Assembly: GCF_003945345.1 (NCBI RefSeq)
Contig: NZ_AP019308.1
Location: forward strand, 7,187,001-7,251,000
Direction: 5' to 3'
DNA length: 64,000 nucleotides
Source: Paenibacillus baekrokdamisoli
GTDB lineage: Bacteria; Bacillota; Bacilli; Paenibacillales; Paenibacillaceae
Under the pieces are notes generated by a model. The model ran no database searches. It saw nothing but the letters and a program-made list of their open reading frames with translations, and had not been told where the DNA came from. Both the position numbers and the translations under genes were made by a program. Positions 33,421-43,750 of this stretch are shown piece after piece (within the stretch, counting starts at the first letter, position 1; each line of letters opens with the position of its first letter).

Positions 33421-36048
33421 ATGGGGAAATGGAATTTCAGATTGCTCCTGATCGTTATGTCTATAATGCTGTTGGCAAGTCTTCTTCCGCTGGGAGAATC
33501 CGTAAAGGCCGAACACTCGGGTCCCGGGCAGGAACCGCCTGAGACGCAAGATATGAGGATCGGCACGTATGGAGGTGCACCGGCGCTGTTCGTTAATGGT
33601 GAGCCGGAATTTCCGATGTTTCTGTTCGAACAAGAGATTTCAGAGCGGGATGCGGATGTGTTCCAGGATGCGAATGTGAAGCTGTATTCATTCATTGAGA
33701 AAACGAGCTTCCTCGATCTAGGCTGGATCGGACCGGGACAACAGGACTTCTCCACGATCGACCGCGTTATGAAAACATTCGTAGATCGGGTACCCAGCGG
33801 TCTGGCTCTGCCCCGCATTCACTTGTGGGCGCCTCAGTGGTGGCTTGCCGCCAACGGAACGGAGCAGCTGGGTTACTCCCAGCAGCCGCCGGATCCGAAC
33901 GCGCTGACCAAAGACGCATCAATGGCGTCCGAACAATGGCAGAAGGAAGCGGGCGAGGCCTTGAGGCGATTGGTTCGCCATCTGCTCGATGGCCCCTATG
34001 CCGACAGGCTGCTCGGATTGACGCTGGCGGGCGGCATGTATGGTGAGTGGCATAACTGGAACGCCGAATATTTGCCCGATGCGAGCGAGCCGATGCGACT
34101 GTCATTCATTGCCTATTTGCGCGACAAATATAGCAATGATCTGTCGCTATTACGAGCTGGCTGGGGTGATCCTGCCGTTACATTCGAAGGAGTTACAATT
34201 CCGACTGTTGAAGAACGCAGGGCTAGCGATGTCGGCCTATTCCGCGATCCTACTATTTCGCGGCGGGTTATTGATTATTATGAAGCCTACCAGAAGGCGC
34301 CGGTGGATGCTATTAACTACTTTGCCGGGATCGTCAAGGAGGAGAGTGAGGGGCGGCTGTTAACCTCTGTCCTGTACGGCTACAGTCCGGACATGAGCTA
34401 TATGCCGCAAGAGGTGCATCAACGTGCAGTCGCGCAGGCGCATCGGCTGACGAACGTCGATCTGTTCACCTCGCCGCATTCGTATTACAGGCGGGCACCG
34501 GGAGACGACGGTGTACTGCGCACCTATCCGGACAGCCTTGCCCTGCATGGCAAGCTGTTCATCGACGAAGCGGACGACCGTACGCATCTTGCACCGCCGG
34601 GTACCTCGTTCGTTCAGGCAACCAACATGGGCGAGTCACTTGGCTTGCTGCGCCGGGCTTTCGGGCAGGCGGTCACCCATGCGACCGGCATGTGGTACAT
34701 GGATCACTCCTCGGGGCTATGGTACAACGACCCGGCTTTCGCGGCGGAGTTCAAGAACCTGAAGAAGTGGGGCGACTATTCAATGAAGCTGCCCCGGCAG
34801 CGAAACTCGGAGGTAGCCGTCATCTCTTCGAATGAGAGTGAATTCTACCTGGGCGGCAGCACGGATACTTCGGCCGCCTTCTATGAAGGTCCGTCGACGA
34901 CGAGACCACAAGGACTAGGAGAGCTGAGCAAGGCTGGAGCGCCGTTCGACCGGTACCTGATCGAGGATCTGGAGCAGGGACTGATTCCTGACCATTACAA
35001 GGTTTACATCTTCATGGATACCTTCTATCTGACCGATGCGCAGCGAGCTGCGATTGAGAAGCTCAAGAGAGGCGGCCGGACGCTGGTATGGACCTGGGCG
35101 CCCGGTTACGTATCCGAGTCTGGCCTGTCCACCACGGGTATGCAAAGCTTAACGGGGATCAACTTTGCGCAAGGAGGCAGCGGCGACGGTCCGTCCGAAG
35201 GGTCGGCAACTGGCCAGTGGGCGGAGAACTTCGAAGGGGGGAGCTTTCTTCAGTCCGACTATACCGACGGAGAGCGCAGCGGCAATGGAGCCATTGTAGC
35301 GGATCTGGACAAAGTTATCGATGGCAGCTACTCCGCATACGGCAAAGCGGGTGAATCTGTGGATTGGCACGAATTTTTATTCACTGACAAAAATAAAATC
35401 AAGCTCGAGCCGGGAGCGACCTATACGGTTACGTTCAAAGCCAAGACACTCGCCGCGCCGGGACCTTCCGGGACCTTCTATTTCCTGGCCAGAACGAAGT
35501 CGGGTGGAAACGCGCAGGACGTGGGTGTCAACAACTGGACGGACGCGCCGGGCGATCCGTATACAAAGTCGTTCACGTTTACACTGAAAGGCTATGAAGA
35601 TTACTATCTGATATGGGGTCTGCATAACGGTGGTGCATTGGCCGTTGACAACATCGTCATCAAGAAGGATGCGTCGGTTCCAATCGAGCTTCCTGTTCAG
35701 TATCGTTTGGACGCCAACCTGTTCCCGGGCTCGACGACCGTGTATGGCGATATGAAGTTGAATCCGGTCTTCCGTCCGGAAGCGGCGGGTGCTCAGGTTT
35801 GGGGTTATTCCTCACCTGATGGAGCGCCGTCGGTTGTCGTGCGTGACTTCCCTAATTGGCGCTCCGTTTATCTTCCAGCGCCCCCGATTGCTGCACCGCT
35901 GCTGAAGCGCATCTATAATGAAGCCGGCGTCCGCTATCCGATATGCCTACATGAATGTAATCAGCAAGCTGTATGCAGAGCATTTCAGCGGCCGTATCGG
36001 AAACTGGTGCAGAGAGCGCGGCGTGGAATATATCGGCCATCTGCTTGA
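33421..36048 (+). pseudogene. Truncated SLH-type GH42-like glycosidase, chimeric 3' end (copy A)
   Basis: The frame is identical to the intact gene at 57288 for 837 residues and is then cut by the duplication junction (35928-35932). The last 38 residues are GH106-like-gene DNA read in the wrong frame. Kept: signal peptide, GH42-like barrel (E209, E383), the trimerisation-like domain and one binding module (about 600-745). Lost: most of the C-terminal GH42-like domain, the cadherin-like domain and all three SLH repeats. If stable it would be a secreted enzyme not held at the S-layer. The upstream region is the same as for the intact copy, so it is likely transcribed. Treat as a fragment unless shown active. 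Confidence 0.9.
35928..35932. other. Tandem-duplication junction with 5-bp microhomology
   Basis: The five bases cgtcc occur at the left edge of the unit (12061-12065), at this junction, and just after copy B (59795-59799). Sequence to the left matches the SLH glycosidase gene and sequence to the right matches the GH106-like gene; beyond cgtcc neither flank shows shared bases. This is the signature of microhomology-mediated or illegitimate joining. Confidence 0.95.
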
Positions 36049-37684
36049 GGACAACAATGTTCACGCGAGGCTTGGCTGCGGAGCGGGACATTTCTACCGC
36101 GCGCTTGAGGGCCAAGATATGTCGGGGCTGGATGTCGTACTGTGGCAGATTGTGCCCGGCTTCGATGAAATCTCTTTCTCCTGGATGGGCGGGAACACGG
36201 ATAGCGTCTTCTTTCATTATGGGATGACCAAGCTGGCCACTTCACTTGGACATATCGATCCTCGTAAGCGGGGCAGGACGTTCTGCGAGATATTCGGTGC
36301 TTATGGCTGGGCGGAAGGGCTGAAGCTGATGAAGTGGCTGACTGACCATATGCTGGTCAGAGGCGTGAATCACTTTGTGCCGCATGCCTTCTCCCAGAAG
36401 GAATTTCCGGATTGGGACTGCCCTCCTCACTTCTATGCGAGGGGACGCAATCCGCAGTTCAGATATTACAACTTATTGAACAGCTATACGAACCGCCTAT
36501 GCCATTTGTTCTCGGATGGGCAGCATGTGGCGACTGCAGCCGTGCTCTATCACGCGGAGGCGGAATGGTCAGGTGAATATATGCTCTTCCAAGAGCCCGT
36601 TAAGCAGCTGATGCAGAATCAGATTGATTGCGATGTGGTTCCAGCAGATGTTCTGCTAACCTCAGCAGCGCCGGATGGGGAGTTGACCATTCATAAGGAG
36701 CAGTACCGATGCCTCATAATTCCTTACGCCGAAGCGCTGCCGATCGAATTGGTTGTTAAGCTTACAGAGCTTGCGGCATCCGGTCTTCCGATCGTCTTTA
36801 TCGACGCGCTGCCGACTCGGGTCAGCCAGTCCGTGCCATATTCACAGGAGATTGAGCAACTGGCGGCACAGTCCAATATCTCGGTGGTTCCATTGGTTAA
36901 GCTTGCGGATACGCTGCGGGAATGGGGCATGTTCGAGCTTGCGACGACCGACTGGCAGCCTTATTTGCGGACGTATCAATATCGGCATGATCAGTTGGAG
37001 ACGGTAATGCTGTTCAACGAGCATCCGACAGGCGTGCTTGAAACCAGCATCAGCCTTCCGGGTGAGGGTGTATGGATGCGTTACGACGCCTTTGGCAATA
37101 CGCTGGACTTGGTCGGAGAAGGAGATAATTTCGTCCTCGATCTTCGTCTCAGCGCTTATGAATCAGCCATCCTGCTTCGTATTCCAGCTGGCAATGAAGC
37201 TAGCTTGCCGATCCGCAATGGAAAAGCACGGCCTGCATCTGGTGCCGCAAGCCGGCTTGTCGAACCAACAGAGTGGCAGGTTTCATTGGCCACCGCAGAC
37301 AAGTATCCCACATTTGAGCATTGGGGAGCATTAACAAGCTTGCGCAATATGAGTGCACGCGATCTACTGCCACGTTTTTCCGGCACGATTAAATATGAAT
37401 GCCAGATACAAGACGAGGCAATGTCAGGTCCTTTGTGGCTTGATTTGGGGAAGGTTTATGAGACAGCTGAGGTATGGGTGAACGGACAAAAGGCGGGGGT
37501 TAAGCTTTGCGCCCCTTATGTATGGGACATCTCGGAGTATTGGAAACTGGGGACAAACGTATTGACTATTGAAGTGACGAATACGCTGGTGAAAGATCAG
37601 CAGGATTGGTTCTCCAAGTTCGTGCAGCAGGAGCCCTCCGGCCTGCTCGGCCCGGTTAAACTCATCGGACCATCAGTGAAGTGA
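35933..37684 (+). pseudogene. 5'-truncated GH106-like glycoside hydrolase (copy B)
   Basis: Carries residues 294-877 of the gene at 11184 unchanged. The frame can be read from an ATG at 35918 that lies inside the upstream glycosidase sequence in another frame and has no ribosome site, so efficient translation is unlikely. The lost 293 residues include the FFSDEPGFY motif and half of the barrel, so the product should be inactive. Transcription could still read through it into the second permease pair. Confidence 0.92.
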
Positions 37685-37710
37685 TAACAGGGAAGCGGTG
37701 AGTAAGTAAG

Positions 37711-38643
37711 ATGGAACAAGCCTATCGGCTCCGCCGGAAGAGCGGCATACGCAAATATGGCGTGCTGCTGCTCATGATGGTTCCGGGCCTTGCCTATTTA
37801 CTAATTAACAACTATTTGCCAATGTTCGGTCTGCTGATTGCCTTTAAGGATTTTAATTCCGTAAAGGGGATTTTCGGCAGCGACTGGATCGGCTTCAGAA
37901 ATTTTGAATACTTGTTTAAAACGCAGGACGCGTATATCATCACCCGAAATGCCATTCTTTATAATTTCGTGTTCGTTGTTCTTAATACGGTTGCAGCTGT
38001 AGCCATCGCCATTGGGCTCAATGAAATTCGCAGCCGGTTCATGTCTAGGGTTTACCAGAGTGTGATGCTGCTGCCTCATTTGATCTCCATGGTCATCGTT
38101 AGCTACCTGGCGTATTCCCTGCTTAGTGTGGATACGGGCTTCATGAACAAAACGGTTCTCCCGTGGCTAGGCCTTAATGAAATTTCATGGTACACCGAGG
38201 CGGCATACTGGCCGTTCATTCTGACAATCATCAGCCTATGGAAAGGTGCCGGGTTCCTATGCGTCATCTACTTGGCCGCGATTATCGGCATTGATCCAGA
38301 GTATTACGAGGCCGCCAAACTCGACGGAGCTACCAAATGGCAGCAAATTCGCACAATTACGCTGCCATTGTTGTCACCAATCATCATTATGATGACGCTG
38401 CTCGCGATCGGTAAAATTTTCTATTCGGACTTTGGCCTGTTCTATCAGGTACCGCTCGGGTCCGGAGCACTGAACGATACGACACAGGTTATTGATACCT
38501 ATGTGTACCGGGCACTTATGAATCTCGGCGACATTGGGATGTCTTCTGCTGCAGGGCTTTACCAGTCTGTTGTCGGCTTTGTGCTGGTACTGCTGTCGAA
38601 CTATGCGGTACGCAAATTTAGCAAGGACAACGCGTTGTTCTAA
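37711..38643 (+). CDS. Sugar ABC transporter permease, LplB type (copy B)
   Basis: Identical in translation to the protein at 13844 (six membrane segments, EAA loop with EAAKLDGA). Here it lies behind the headless GH106-like gene and far from any YesMN pair or LplA-type lipoprotein of its own. Expression would depend on read-through from the promoter of the chimeric glycosidase. Its dosage is therefore doubled relative to its binding protein at 9658. Confidence 0.93.
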   Translation: MEQAYRLRRKSGIRKYGVLLLMMVPGLAYLLINNYLPMFGLLIAFKDFNSVKGIFGSDWIGFRNFEYLFKTQDAYIITRNAILYNFVFVVLNTVAAVAIAIGLNEIRSRFMSRVYQSVMLLPHLISMVIVSYLAYSLLSVDTGFMNKTVLPWLGLNEISWYTEAAYWPFILTIISLWKGAGFLCVIYLAAIIGIDPEYYEAAKLDGATKWQQIRTITLPLLSPIIIMMTLLAIGKIFYSDFGLFYQVPLGSGALNDTTQVIDTYVYRALMNLGDIGMSSAAGLYQSVVGFVLVLLSNYAVRKFSKDNALF

Positions 38644-38669
38644 GGACATAAGGACTGGAGTGGAGAGGT

Positions 38670-39557
38670 GTGAATACGATTCAAAAGAGAAAGCAAATTT
38701 GGCTTCATCTGCCGATGATTGCCCTCTCGGCAGCCTGCGTGCTCCCCTTCCTGCTGCTCGCCATCTCGTCTATCTCGGACGAGGGCTCGATCATACGTCA
38801 GGGCTATACCTTCTTTCCGGAAAAATTCGGATTGGGAGCTTATCGCTACTTGTGGGATCATTCGGAGCAGTTGGTAAGGGCTTACGGAATAACAATATTT
38901 ATTACAGTAGTTGGAACGGCATCAAGCCTAATCATTACGGCGATGCTTGCTTATCCAATGGCAAGACAGGGAGTACCATTACGCAACTTGGTCGCTTTCC
39001 TCGTATTTTTCACCCTACTGTTCAACGGTGGATTAACCCCTACCTATTTGATTTATGTGCAGTATATCGATATCAAAAATACAGTGCTGGCGCTTATCGT
39101 TCCAGGGCTGCTGATGAACGGTTTCAATGTACTGCTTATGCGGACTTTTTTCATGACGACGATTCCTCCTGCCCTAATCGAAGCGGCGCAAATTGACGGT
39201 GCTGGAGAATTCAAAATCTTTTGTAGAATCATTCTGCCGCTATCGATGCCAATCGTTGCGACCATCGGTTTGATTCAGACCATTATTTATTGGAACGATT
39301 GGTTTAACGGAATGATTTACGTGACAGATTCCAGACTCTTCAGCGTTCAGAACATTCTGAACCGGATGCTGACCGACATTCAGTTTCTTACGGAAAGCAA
39401 GTTCAGCGCTCAGTTTGGCGAGGCTGGGGCCAATTTACCTAGCACAACAGTGAAGATGGCGATAGCGATAATCGGAGTGCTTCCGATTATGGTATTGTAT
39501 CCTTTCTTCCAAAAGTATCTTATAAAAGGTATAACCGTCGGCGCTGTAAAAGGCTAG
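38670..39557 (+). CDS. Sugar ABC transporter permease, LplC type (copy B)
   Basis: Identical in translation to 14803, with the same GTG start and GGAGAG site. Partner of the permease at 37711. As with that gene, no second copy of the cognate lipoprotein gene exists, because it lies left of the duplicated unit. Confidence 0.93.
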   Translation: MNTIQKRKQIWLHLPMIALSAACVLPFLLLAISSISDEGSIIRQGYTFFPEKFGLGAYRYLWDHSEQLVRAYGITIFITVVGTASSLIITAMLAYPMARQGVPLRNLVAFLVFFTLLFNGGLTPTYLIYVQYIDIKNTVLALIVPGLLMNGFNVLLMRTFFMTTIPPALIEAAQIDGAGEFKIFCRIILPLSMPIVATIGLIQTIIYWNDWFNGMIYVTDSRLFSVQNILNRMLTDIQFLTESKFSAQFGEAGANLPSTTVKMAIAIIGVLPIMVLYPFFQKYLIKGITVGAVKG

Positions 39558-39561
39558 ATGG

Positions 39562-39598
39562 AAAAGGAACCAGTGCTACTATAGCATCGGTTCCTTTT
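39562..39598 (+). terminator. Intrinsic terminator after the LplC-type permease (copy B)
   Basis: Same stem-loop as at 15695-15731. It should stop any read-through coming across the duplication junction, insulating the copy-B three-component system. Confidence 0.92.
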
Positions 39599-39698
39599 TA
39601 TTTTACATATCCGAATCTGTTAGATGAAGGAGGCCACATAAGAAAGGCTGGAATAGTTTGAGATCAATCGTGGAATCGTACCTCTTGGGGGTGTTTTC

Positions 39699-40691
39699 AT
39701 GTCAAATAGAAAATGGACTTTGGGTCTGATCAGCATTGTTCTTCTTGTTTTCTGTTATTTTATCTTCCAGTTTGTATCTTCTACGGTTAAGATTGATCAT
39801 CTAGTCTTGCAAATGGAACAGGGTAACGTAGAAGATAAATCCATTAAATCTGTTGTGCTCATCGCTCAAGAGCTAGATAATCCATTCTGGGGAATGGTGG
39901 AAAAGGGAGCAAAAGAAGCCGCGCTGCAGCTAGGTATGCAGATTGATTTCAGGGGTCCGATTCGTATTAATCCTTCCGAGCAAACGAAGCTCTTGGAACA
40001 ATCGATTGCAGCCAAGGCGGATGCTATTGTTGTGCAGGGAATCAAGGACAAGCAGTATGATCTTCTGATTAGCAAGGCAATCAATGATGGTATTCCCGTG
40101 ATTACTGTAGATGCGGATGAGCCAGCTAGCCGGCGGCTTGCCTACGTGGGAACAGATAATAGGGAAGCGGGCAAACGTATGGGAGAGCTTGTGATAAAAG
40201 ATGCTGGCGGGAGGGGCCATATTGGCGTCATTATCGGAAGCGAGCTGGCTGACAATCAACAGCAGCGTTTGGAGGGTTTCCGTTCCATTATTGCTAGTAC
40301 GCCGGGGTTTGAGATCGTAGCTGTTCGCTCATCGAATATTTCACGGATCCAAGCTGCTAAGCAGACAGAGGCTATGCTGAACCAATACGCGAGTATTCAA
40401 ACGATGGTCGGATTTAGCTCCTTAGATGCAGTTGGCATTGTAGAAGGCATGAAGGCAGCGAAAAGAGCAGGCCTACGTGTGTTTGGATTCGATGATTTGG
40501 AGGAGACGAAGCAGGGGATTGCTCAGGGAGTTATTCTTGCATCCATCGTTCAACAGCCTGAAGAGATAGGATTCAAAGCGGTTCATCTATTAGGGGACTA
40601 TTTCAAGGGAGACGTTTTTCCAGTGCAGCTCTTTACAGCTACGGATATTCTGGATATTACACATCTGAAGTCAAGAGTGAACAGCCCATGA
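39699..40691 (+). CDS. Membrane-anchored sugar-binding sensor protein (copy B)
   Basis: Identical in translation to 15832: uncleaved N-terminal hydrophobic anchor and RbsB-type ligand-binding fold. It keeps its own upstream region and the ATGA coupling to the kinase, so this copy should be as functional as the first. Confidence 0.88.
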   Translation: MSNRKWTLGLISIVLLVFCYFIFQFVSSTVKIDHLVLQMEQGNVEDKSIKSVVLIAQELDNPFWGMVEKGAKEAALQLGMQIDFRGPIRINPSEQTKLLEQSIAAKADAIVVQGIKDKQYDLLISKAINDGIPVITVDADEPASRRLAYVGTDNREAGKRMGELVIKDAGGRGHIGVIIGSELADNQQQRLEGFRSIIASTPGFEIVAVRSSNISRIQAAKQTEAMLNQYASIQTMVGFSSLDAVGIVEGMKAAKRAGLRVFGFDDLEETKQGIAQGVILASIVQQPEEIGFKAVHLLGDYFKGDVFPVQLFTATDILDITHLKSRVNSP

Positions 40692-42145
40692 AGATACGCA
40701 GCATGCTATTTATTATCATACCTGCACTCTTTATTTTGAATAATGGGGTCTCTTATTTCATCTTTCAAAGTGGAAGAACGGTGCAGCAAAGTTATAATGT
40801 GATGCTGGATCGGGTATTATTATACAAACAAATTGCTGGACAAACGCAGGAAAATCTCCGAGTTTTGAATGTTTACTTAGTGGATCGAAGGGACAGCAGT
40901 CGTAACGCCTATCTATCCCAGAGGGCTGAGCTGAATCTTCTCCGGGATAGTCTATCTGCGAAGAATACGATTCCAGCTACAGCTCTCACCGTTCGGAGCT
41001 ACCGCAATATGATCGACACCTTTACCTTACAAGAAGCGGGAGTAATAGAGGCGTTAAATAATCAAGGTTCTTTGGCGTATGCGGCTTTCTACGAAGAGGC
41101 TGAGCACACAGCTGCGTTCATCCAACAAGAAGGTTATCATCTTATTGATTTGGAGCTCCGTTATTATCAGCCTCTCTATCGACAAATTCTTCTGCAAACG
41201 GAAGCTAGAGATCATTGGGGAGTCGCTATCTTTATCCTGAATACGCTGCTGAGCGTCATGTTTGCTTATTGGATCTCCTTGAGTATTTCCAGACCGATTA
41301 AGCTGCTGGCTTTAACGGCTCAACAAATCTCGGATGGGAATTTACAAGCTGCCCCTCCACAGATCAGTGCCAATCATGAGTTTGGTGTTTTATCTCATGC
41401 TTTTGGACGTATGCAAGATAATTTGAAGGAACTTATTGTGAAGGAGAAAGAAAGCTTAGAAAAAGACAAACTGGTCAAAGAGCTAGAGCTTGAAGTTCTA
41501 CAAAATCAGATGAACCCGCACTTTCTCTTTAATTCCTTGAATGTGATAGCTAAGCTGGCTTTGCTCGAGGGCGCTGAACAAACAAGCGATCTTATGGTAT
41601 CCATGTCGAATCTGCTTCGGTATAATCTCCGTAAATTAGATCGCCCCGTGACGCTCAGGGAGGAGGTGGAGCATGCCAGAGAATATTTTACAATCCAGCA
41701 GGCCCGCTTTCGCGACCGATTTCAGTTTGTAACGGAAATTGAGGAGGGTGGACTGAACGTCTTTGTTCCCATGCTGACCCTCCAGCCTATATTAGAAAAT
41801 ATCTTTGTTCATGGCATTGAGGGAATGGAGGAAGGGGCTCAGATCAAGCTGGTCATTACATGCGGGCCTAATGAGACAAGGGTTGCGATATCAGATAATG
41901 GGATCGGAATGACCAAGGAGGTACGTGAGTCGCTGCTTCACTTCGAATTCAATCCGCAGCTAGGCCAAGAAAAGGGACAATCTACTGGCTTAGGGACGCG
42001 TAATGTTTTTAAACGACTTGAACTATTTTATGGAAAAAAGAATCTTGTAGACATTTACAGTGAGCCGGGCCGGGGAACAACAGTATTCATCCGGCTTCCT
42101 AGTGCTGGGAAGGAAGATGGAGATGTATCGTCTACTGATTGCTGA
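40688..42145 (+). CDS. Sensor histidine kinase of the three-component system (copy B)
   Basis: Identical in translation to 16821 (H278 in MNPHFLFNSLN, ATPase motifs LENIFVHG and DNGIGM). Coupled to the binding protein by ATGA and to the response regulator by overlap, as in copy A. Confidence 0.93.
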   Translation: MKIRSMLFIIIPALFILNNGVSYFIFQSGRTVQQSYNVMLDRVLLYKQIAGQTQENLRVLNVYLVDRRDSSRNAYLSQRAELNLLRDSLSAKNTIPATALTVRSYRNMIDTFTLQEAGVIEALNNQGSLAYAAFYEEAEHTAAFIQQEGYHLIDLELRYYQPLYRQILLQTEARDHWGVAIFILNTLLSVMFAYWISLSISRPIKLLALTAQQISDGNLQAAPPQISANHEFGVLSHAFGRMQDNLKELIVKEKESLEKDKLVKELELEVLQNQMNPHFLFNSLNVIAKLALLEGAEQTSDLMVSMSNLLRYNLRKLDRPVTLREEVEHAREYFTIQQARFRDRFQFVTEIEEGGLNVFVPMLTLQPILENIFVHGIEGMEEGAQIKLVITCGPNETRVAISDNGIGMTKEVRESLLHFEFNPQLGQEKGQSTGLGTRNVFKRLELFYGKKNLVDIYSEPGRGTTVFIRLPSAGKEDGDVSSTDC

Positions 42146-43490
42146 TGATGAAGCCTTGGAGAGAGAAGGCATTGAATGGATTGTTACGCGAATGATGCCG
42201 AATATCTTCGAAGTTATTCATGCGGAGAATGGTCGTATAGCGATTCAAAAGGCTGACGAATTTCGTCCGCATATCGTTATGATGGATATTAGAATGCCGG
42301 GCATTCAAGGTCTGGAAGCATTAAAGGAAATTAAGGCTCAGAATCCGCAGGTCAAGATGATTCTAGTGACAGCTTATGAATATTTCGAATACGCCAAAGA
42401 GGCTCTTTCTATGGGGGTCAAGGAGTATCTCGTCAAACCGGCTAAACGTGATCAGATCGTCACACTCTTGCAGCGGCTGGTGGCTGAGATTGATCAGGAA
42501 CAGAGAAAACGCGACGAGGAGTTCGCGATGCGGGATAAGTTCTTCCAGCTGCTGCCGCTTGCAGAAACGGAAATGGCTCTAGTCTTTATGTCCGATCAAG
42601 TGAATGAGACCGAAGTGGGAAATCTTGCGGATGTTCTCGAGCTCTCTATAGATAAAGGATGTGCGGTTGTGCTCGGCTTCCCTGAAATTGGGCATACATC
42701 CGAAATCGAATTAGCCCGAGAAAAGAAAAGGATCTATGAGACGGTGAAAAATACTGCAAAAGGGTTAATCAAGGATAGGACAAGCTGTGTTGTCAGTTCC
42801 ATGGTCAATTGGCATATGGTTATCTTCCTTCTTGGGGAAGCTCGAATAGAGGATGAAGTATTGCGAGAAGAGGCTCATTCCGCAGGCCTTAAGCTGCTGG
42901 AGATCCTTCATCAGCAGCGCAGTATCGATGCGACAATAGGTATCGGATCCGTTCGAGCGGATATTGAGGGAATTAGAAAATCGTATTTTGAAGCTGTATT
43001 CGCATCCACGTATGATGAAAAATGGGGAAGCCTGTGTCGGTTTGAGGATCTGAGCATGCTCTCCACAGAAGGACAACCAGAAACCTCAAATAGGTTTAAA
43101 GCTGCCAATACTTCTGAGCGTACCTATGTGGAATTGGCAATCAAGCGAATTCGTGAGGAACGTGAACAGCGAACATGGAGTGTCATAGACAGTGCAATTA
43201 CGTTCATTCAAGAAAAATTCCATGAAGAACTCTCCCTTGAAGATGTGGCGGAGCAAGTTCACTTGAATCCTTATTATTTCAGTAAAGTATTCAAGCAGCA
43301 AACAGGAGAAACCTTCATCGATTATGTCACAAGACTGCGTATCGAAAGGGCCAAAGAATGCATTAGGGACGGGCAGTTCAGCCTGAAGGAAGTTTGTTAT
43401 CTTGTCGGGTATAAAGACCCTAATTATTTCAGCCGTGTTTTTAAAAAGGTAACCGGGGTAACGCCCACTGAATATCGCAATCAACTTTAA
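42123..43490 (+). CDS. YesN/AraC-type response regulator of the three-component system (copy B)
   Basis: Identical in translation to 18256 (D55 receiver, C-terminal AraC domain). The ATG at 42123 is chosen for the same ribosome-site spacing. Doubling a regulator together with its target symporter would raise both. Confidence 0.93.
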   Translation: MYRLLIADDEALEREGIEWIVTRMMPNIFEVIHAENGRIAIQKADEFRPHIVMMDIRMPGIQGLEALKEIKAQNPQVKMILVTAYEYFEYAKEALSMGVKEYLVKPAKRDQIVTLLQRLVAEIDQEQRKRDEEFAMRDKFFQLLPLAETEMALVFMSDQVNETEVGNLADVLELSIDKGCAVVLGFPEIGHTSEIELAREKKRIYETVKNTAKGLIKDRTSCVVSSMVNWHMVIFLLGEARIEDEVLREEAHSAGLKLLEILHQQRSIDATIGIGSVRADIEGIRKSYFEAVFASTYDEKWGSLCRFEDLSMLSTEGQPETSNRFKAANTSERTYVELAIKRIREEREQRTWSVIDSAITFIQEKFHEELSLEDVAEQVHLNPYYFSKVFKQQTGETFIDYVTRLRIERAKECIRDGQFSLKEVCYLVGYKDPNYFSRVFKKVTGVTPTEYRNQL

Positions 43491-43500
43491 CAAAGGATAG

Positions 43501-43523
43501 GTTCATGTAGCTATTACATGGAC
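43501..43523 (+). terminator. Weak intrinsic terminator after the response regulator (copy B)
   Basis: Same nine-pair, AT-rich stem with a following T-rich run as at 19634-19656. Confidence 0.6.
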
Positions 43524-43542
43524 TATTTTGTTATTGCCGAAC

Positions 43543-43606
43543 AATATTATGCTAGTCCGCGGTCCTTTATCGAGATCCAATTAGGTTGGGTTAATATTAT
43601 GCTGGT
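43543..43606 (+). promoter_or_regulatory. Pair of 14-bp direct repeats upstream of the symporter promoter (copy B)
   Basis: AATATTATGCTRGT at 43543-43556 and 43593-43606, 50 bp apart, unchanged from copy A. Confidence 0.5.
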
Positions 43607-43658
43607 AAACAACCAATAAGTGAAGGGAATGGGGCCCTAACTTAAACAAAACAGATGG

Positions 43659-43664
43659 TATAAT
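43659..43664 (+). promoter_or_regulatory. -10 box of the sugar symporter promoter (copy B)
   Basis: Perfect TATAAT without a recognisable -35, as at 19792; likely activator-dependent. Confidence 0.6.
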
Positions 43665-43750
43665 GAGTCTCTAATTACGGGTTTAGCTTCTGTTAGAAGA
43701 TAAAGGACCCGCACGCAGCAGGTGCGGATAAGTCAGAAGGGATAACGTTT

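Larger units (their letters stand above)
12061..35927. repeat. Copy A of a 23,867-bp tandem duplication
   Basis: All ORFs from the middle of the GH106-like gene to the last third of the SLH glycosidase recur at exactly +23,867 with identical translations, and intergenic stretches I compared by eye also match base for base. The unit runs head to tail straight into copy B. The left end starts with cgtcc (12061-12065) inside the GH106-like gene. No insertion sequence or long repeat lies at either breakpoint. Confidence 0.97.
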
